Assembly: GCA_002842285.1 (NCBI GenBank)
Contig: PHCJ01000007.1
Coordinates: 15,465-79,464 of the forward strand
Direction of reading: 5' to 3'
Source: Betaproteobacteria bacterium HGW-Betaproteobacteria-22
GTDB lineage: Bacteria > Pseudomonadota > Gammaproteobacteria > Burkholderiales > Methylophilaceae
Length of the DNA stretch: 64,000 nt
Shown: in pieces, positions 60,908 to 64,000 of the stretch
How the letters are laid out: the number at the start of each line of letters is the position of its first letter
How positions within the stretch are numbered: position 1 is the stretch's first letter
The notes under the pieces: model-generated
What the model was told of the DNA's origin: nothing
The model's database searches: none
Seen by the model: only the letters and a program-made list of their open reading frames with translations
Translations under genes and position numbers: made by a program

Positions 60908-62974
60908 GTGACAACTTCAGATTCAGCATTACAACACAATCCCTTATTACACTTTTCAGGTTTGCCAAAATTTGATGAAATTAAAGCTTGGCATGTTTCG
61001 CCCGCAATCGATTTTCTGCTGAATGAAGCCCGCCGCACGGTTGATGCGCTCGCCAACATGCAAAACGAGGTCACTTGGGCTAACTTTGCCTCAAAACTGG
61101 AAGACATGGAAGAAAAGCTCTCGCGTGCATGGTCGCAGGTTGGCCACATGAATGCGGTGGTAAATAGTCCGGAATTGCGCGAAGCCTATAATGAAAACCT
61201 GTCAAAACTTACAGATTTTTATGCGGATCTTTCTCAGGATGAGCGGCTTTATGCCAAGTTTCGCACATTGCGGCAGAGTGCCGAGTTTAGCGCATTATCT
61301 ATATCACAAAAGAAAATCATTGAAAACGAACTGCGTGATTTTCGCTTAGGAGGAGCAGAACTCCCGCCCGCACAAAAAGCACGCTTTAAGGAAATTCAGG
61401 AAGCGTTATCAAAACTCTCTTCTAAGTTTGAAGAAAACGTGTTGGATAATACCAACGCCTATGCGCTATATGTTGACGATAAAACAACCCTCAACGGAAT
61501 TCCTGAAGATGTGCTTGCGGCTGCCGCAGAAGCAGCAGAATCAGAACATAAAGCCGGCTGGAAATTCACGCTCCATTTCCCCTCTTATCTGCCTGTATTG
61601 CAATATGCAGATAACCGCCAGCTGCGCGAAACCTTATACCGCGCCTACGCGACAAGGGCATCAGAACTTGGTGAAATTGATGCCGCAGGACAGCCCAAAT
61701 GGGACAACTCCCCCATTATGCTGGACATTCTTCAATTGCGTCAGGAAGCCGCACATCTGCTGGGGTTTGAGAATTACGCAGAACTTTCCATTGCAACAAA
61801 AATGGCTGACTCTGCACAGCATGTAAAAAGCTTCCTGCAGGATCTGGCGGATAGAGCCAAGCCTTACGCGCTGAAAGACAAGGCTGATCTTGAGGCCTAC
61901 GCCCTGGATCTAGGCATTTCAGACATGCAGGCATGGGATGTTGCCTATGTGTCAGAAAAGCTGCGTCAGGAAAAATACGCGTTTTCCGACCTGGAAGTCA
62001 AACAATACTTCCCTGAATCAAAAGTGCTGGCAGGTTTATTCAAGGTGGTTGAAACGATTTTTGGTGTGTATGTTACGCAATCCAGAGCACCCGTCTGGCA
62101 TGAAACTGCAAGTTTCTACGACATTAAAGGCGATGCGGGACAGTTAATCGGACAGTTCTACCTGGACCTGTACGCGCGAAACAATAAACGTGGCGGCGCC
62201 TGGATGGATGAAGCGATTACGCGCCGTAAATCTGAAGGTGGGCTTACCACGCCTGTGGCCTATTTAACCTGTAATTTTTCTGCCCCTGTCGGTGGTAAGC
62301 CTGCGCTATTTACGCATGACGAAGTGCTGACCATGTTTCACGAGTTCGGTCATGGCCTGCATCACATGCTCACACAGGTCGATGATTACGGTGTATCCGG
62401 CATTAAAGGCGTAGAGTGGGATGCGGTCGAGCTGCCTAGCCAGTTTATGGAAAATTTCTGCTGGGAATGGGATGTGTTACGTCATATGACCGCGCATGTG
62501 GATACTGGTGAGCAGTTACCGCGAAGCCTGTTCGACAAGATGATTGCCGCCAAGAACTTCCAGGCAGGCATGCAGACCGTCCGGCAAATAGAATTCTCAC
62601 TGTTTGATATTCGTCTGCACAGTGAATTTGATCCGTATGGTGCGGCTTCAGTGCTTGATCTGATAGAGCAGGTGCGTGATGAGGTCGCCGTGGTTCGACC
62701 ACCGGCGTGGAATCGCTTTCCGCACAATTTTACGCATATTTTTTCAGGCGGTTATGCGGCAGGTTATTACAGCTATAAATGGGCAGAAGTTCTTTCTGCC
62801 GATGCCTACAGTATGTTTGAAGAAGATGGCGTATTGTCGCGAGAAGCCGGCCAGCGTTACTGGCAAGAGATTCTGGCGCAGGGCGGTTCACGCTCGGCAA
62901 TGGAGTCGTTTGCAGCTTTTCGCGGACGAGCGCCAACAATTGATGCCTTATTGCGTCATAGCGGTATGAACTAA
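60908..62974 (+). CDS. prlC: Oligopeptidase A (M3 family metallopeptidase)
   Basis: 688 residues from the GTG at 60908, close to the 680 of E. coli PrlC; an ATG at 60842 would add 22 unconserved residues and overlap a hairpin. The zinc site is HEFGHGLHHML with the downstream glutamate in GVEWDAVELPSQFMENFCWE. The N-terminal opening NPLLHFSGLPKFDEIKAWHV is typical. It degrades signal peptides and oligopeptides in the cytoplasm. Confidence 0.96.
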   Translation: MTTSDSALQHNPLLHFSGLPKFDEIKAWHVSPAIDFLLNEARRTVDALANMQNEVTWANFASKLEDMEEKLSRAWSQVGHMNAVVNSPELREAYNENLSKLTDFYADLSQDERLYAKFRTLRQSAEFSALSISQKKIIENELRDFRLGGAELPPAQKARFKEIQEALSKLSSKFEENVLDNTNAYALYVDDKTTLNGIPEDVLAAAAEAAESEHKAGWKFTLHFPSYLPVLQYADNRQLRETLYRAYATRASELGEIDAAGQPKWDNSPIMLDILQLRQEAAHLLGFENYAELSIATKMADSAQHVKSFLQDLADRAKPYALKDKADLEAYALDLGISDMQAWDVAYVSEKLRQEKYAFSDLEVKQYFPESKVLAGLFKVVETIFGVYVTQSRAPVWHETASFYDIKGDAGQLIGQFYLDLYARNNKRGGAWMDEAITRRKSEGGLTTPVAYLTCNFSAPVGGKPALFTHDEVLTMFHEFGHGLHHMLTQVDDYGVSGIKGVEWDAVELPSQFMENFCWEWDVLRHMTAHVDTGEQLPRSLFDKMIAAKNFQAGMQTVRQIEFSLFDIRLHSEFDPYGAASVLDLIEQVRDEVAVVRPPAWNRFPHNFTHIFSGGYAAGYYSYKWAEVLSADAYSMFEEDGVLSREAGQRYWQEILAQGGSRSAMESFAAFRGRAPTIDALLRHSGMN

Positions 62975-63032
62975 TCTGGACAAGTACAGGTTTGCTGTAC
63001 ATTGACTCAACGAATAACTGAAAGTAATCAGA

Positions 63033-63803
63033 TTGAAATTTGCCACCTGGAATGTTAATTCTTTAAATGTCAGATTGCCGCACGTACTAGACTGGCTGGA
63101 GGAACATCAGCCTGATGTCCTGTGTCTGCAGGAAACCAAACAGGAGGATGCAAAATTCCCTTATAGCGCCTTTCAGAAAGCGGGTTACCAGGCAATTCAC
63201 ATCGGCCAAAAAACCTATAATGGCGTTGCGATTCTGAGCCGCATTCCCATGGCTGAGGTGCAGCAGAACATCCCGAACTTTGTAGACAACCAGCAGCGCG
63301 TACTAGCGGCAAGTGTAGGTGATTTGCGTGTGGTTTGCGCCTATATCCCTAACGGCCAGGCGCTGGATTCAGACAAATTTCAATACAAACTGCGCTGGCT
63401 TGATGCTTTTACGCGTTGGCTCCAGGCTGAATTGAAGACTCACCCAAAACTGCTGATATTGGGCGACTATAATATCGCGCCTGAAGACCGTGATTGTCAT
63501 GACCCGGTAGCGTGGGAAGGGCAAGTGCTGGTATCGCCGCTTGAGCGCGAGGCTTTTCAAAAGCTTATCGGGCTGGGGTTTCATGACAGTTTCAGGCTGT
63601 TTGATCAGCCGGATAAAAGCTATAGCTGGTGGGATTATCGCATGATGGGTTTTAGACGCAATCTAGGTATGCGTATAGATCATATTCTAGTGAGCGAGCC
63701 ATTAAAAGCGCTTTGCCAAAAAGGCTATATCGACAAATCACCGCGCAAATTGGAGCGCCCCTCAGACCATACCCCTGTGGTGCTGGAGATCAATCATACC
63801 TAA
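63033..63803 (+). CDS. xth: Exodeoxyribonuclease III
   Basis: 256 residues, an EEP-fold nuclease. It has FATWNVNSLNVRLPHVLDWL (catalytic Asn), CLQETKQEDAKFP (metal-binding Glu), LILGDYNIAPEDRD, the signature SYSWWDYR and the terminal PSDHTPVVLEI with the catalytic Asp-His. It cuts at abasic sites in base-excision repair. The start is TTG at 63033; no ATG or GTG fits the conserved N-terminus. Confidence 0.96.
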   Translation: MKFATWNVNSLNVRLPHVLDWLEEHQPDVLCLQETKQEDAKFPYSAFQKAGYQAIHIGQKTYNGVAILSRIPMAEVQQNIPNFVDNQQRVLAASVGDLRVVCAYIPNGQALDSDKFQYKLRWLDAFTRWLQAELKTHPKLLILGDYNIAPEDRDCHDPVAWEGQVLVSPLEREAFQKLIGLGFHDSFRLFDQPDKSYSWWDYRMMGFRRNLGMRIDHILVSEPLKALCQKGYIDKSPRKLERPSDHTPVVLEINHT

Positions 63804-64000
63804 TGTGGGTTGAATAAACGCTCAACGTTACTTCTCTGACTATCCGGTTTTTTGTTCTCTTGCGGTTTGGTTCCGGCAGAATTGACACTAGATGCGCCTG
63901 TTTTTTTAGGTGTTTCCAATTTGGACTTATCGTTGGTATTTTTTGCATTGTCAGCGGGCCTGATTGGGGCGGGCTCAGCCCGCTTGATTGGAAAGTTGCC
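63800..64000 (-). CDS. C-terminal fragment of a gene cut by the window edge
   Basis: The minus-strand frame from the edge reads FPIKRAEPAPIRPADNAKN, then a Lys/Asn/Ser-rich stretch, and ends RSNVERLFNPH before TAG. The 66 visible residues are low-complexity and charged, like a disordered tail. It converges with xth, sharing three bases at the stops. The protein identity cannot be told from this part. Confidence 0.55.
   Translation of the reverse strand, partial: GNFPIKRAEPAPIRPADNAKNTNDKSKLETPKKTGASSVNSAGTKPQENKKPDSQRSNVERLFNPH

Overview
The window looks like chromosome of a methylotroph-type betaproteobacterium, probably Methylophilaceae. This is inferred from gene order (rpoN-hpf-hprK-rapZ-PTS, mlaFEDCB-yadGH-bolA-murA-his, rsmB-DUF4390-ntrYX) and from a SoxYZ-like carrier of the type linked to quinoprotein dehydrogenases. 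No 16S rRNA, tRNA or cas gene is present, so the taxonomy is an inference. Almost all of the sequence is dense housekeeping DNA. The accessory material is a CRISPR array, one Mrr-type restriction gene, two IS110-type relics and several palindromic repeats.

Layout. 1-1686: a CRISPR array with a type I-C style repeat (26 repeats, 25 spacers) that enters from the left edge and ends in a degenerate repeat. 1748-6777 (minus): nitrogen control, with ntrC, ntrB, a DUF4124 protein and glnA, including visible NtrC sites and sigma-54 promoters. 7124-10028 (plus): rhodanese, aroE, mtgA and an HDOD protein. 10030-10250: IS110-type relic. 10334-13150 (minus): uvrA. 13218-19303 (plus): YajR-like transporter, ssb, DAHP synthase, FmdB-type zinc ribbon, DUF502 protein and aspS. 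19302-20733: long palindrome, Mrr-type endonuclease and a VOC protein. 20861-21664: SoxYZ-like carrier, followed by a second IS110 relic.

21992-28976 (plus): the Mla lipid-transport ABC system, a second ABC exporter pair, BolA, CGFS glutaredoxin and murA. 29129-32298: hisG, hisD and hisC, with related palindromic repeats in two of the gaps, ending at a nested hairpin. 32624-33076 (minus): small secreted protein. 33210-38684 (plus): rsmB, a DUF4390 protein and an NtrY/NtrX-like pair whose regulator has a decayed AAA+ domain. 38762-41000: ECF sigma factor, a membrane-anchored partner and an uncharacterised protein. 41081-49694 (minus): HDOD-GGDEF protein, hemB, trpC, a DUF3465 lipoprotein, trpD, trpG, a ThiO-like oxidase and a KefB-type antiporter.

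50144-60390 (plus): an envelope and regulation run, kdsD-kdsC-lptC-lptA-lptB-rpoN-hpf-hprK-rapZ-EIIA(Man)-HPr-EI. 60484-63803: DUF4870 protein, oligopeptidase A and exonuclease III. The right edge holds the C-terminus of a further minus-strand gene.

The genes form a visible nitrogen circuit. The window encodes sigma-54, NtrB and NtrC, and glnA carries NtrC operators plus a canonical -24/-12 promoter. ntrB has a plausible sigma-54 promoter and its own NtrC-like site, which suggests autoregulation. The PTS genes encode EI, HPr, HPr kinase and one EIIA with no sugar permease beside them, which suggests a regulatory rather than transport role. I did not find a clearly new multi-gene system. The best leads are the IS110 relics with a preserved 5' noncoding end, the palindrome next to the Mrr gene, the degenerate NtrX, and the sigma/anti-sigma/unknown trio.
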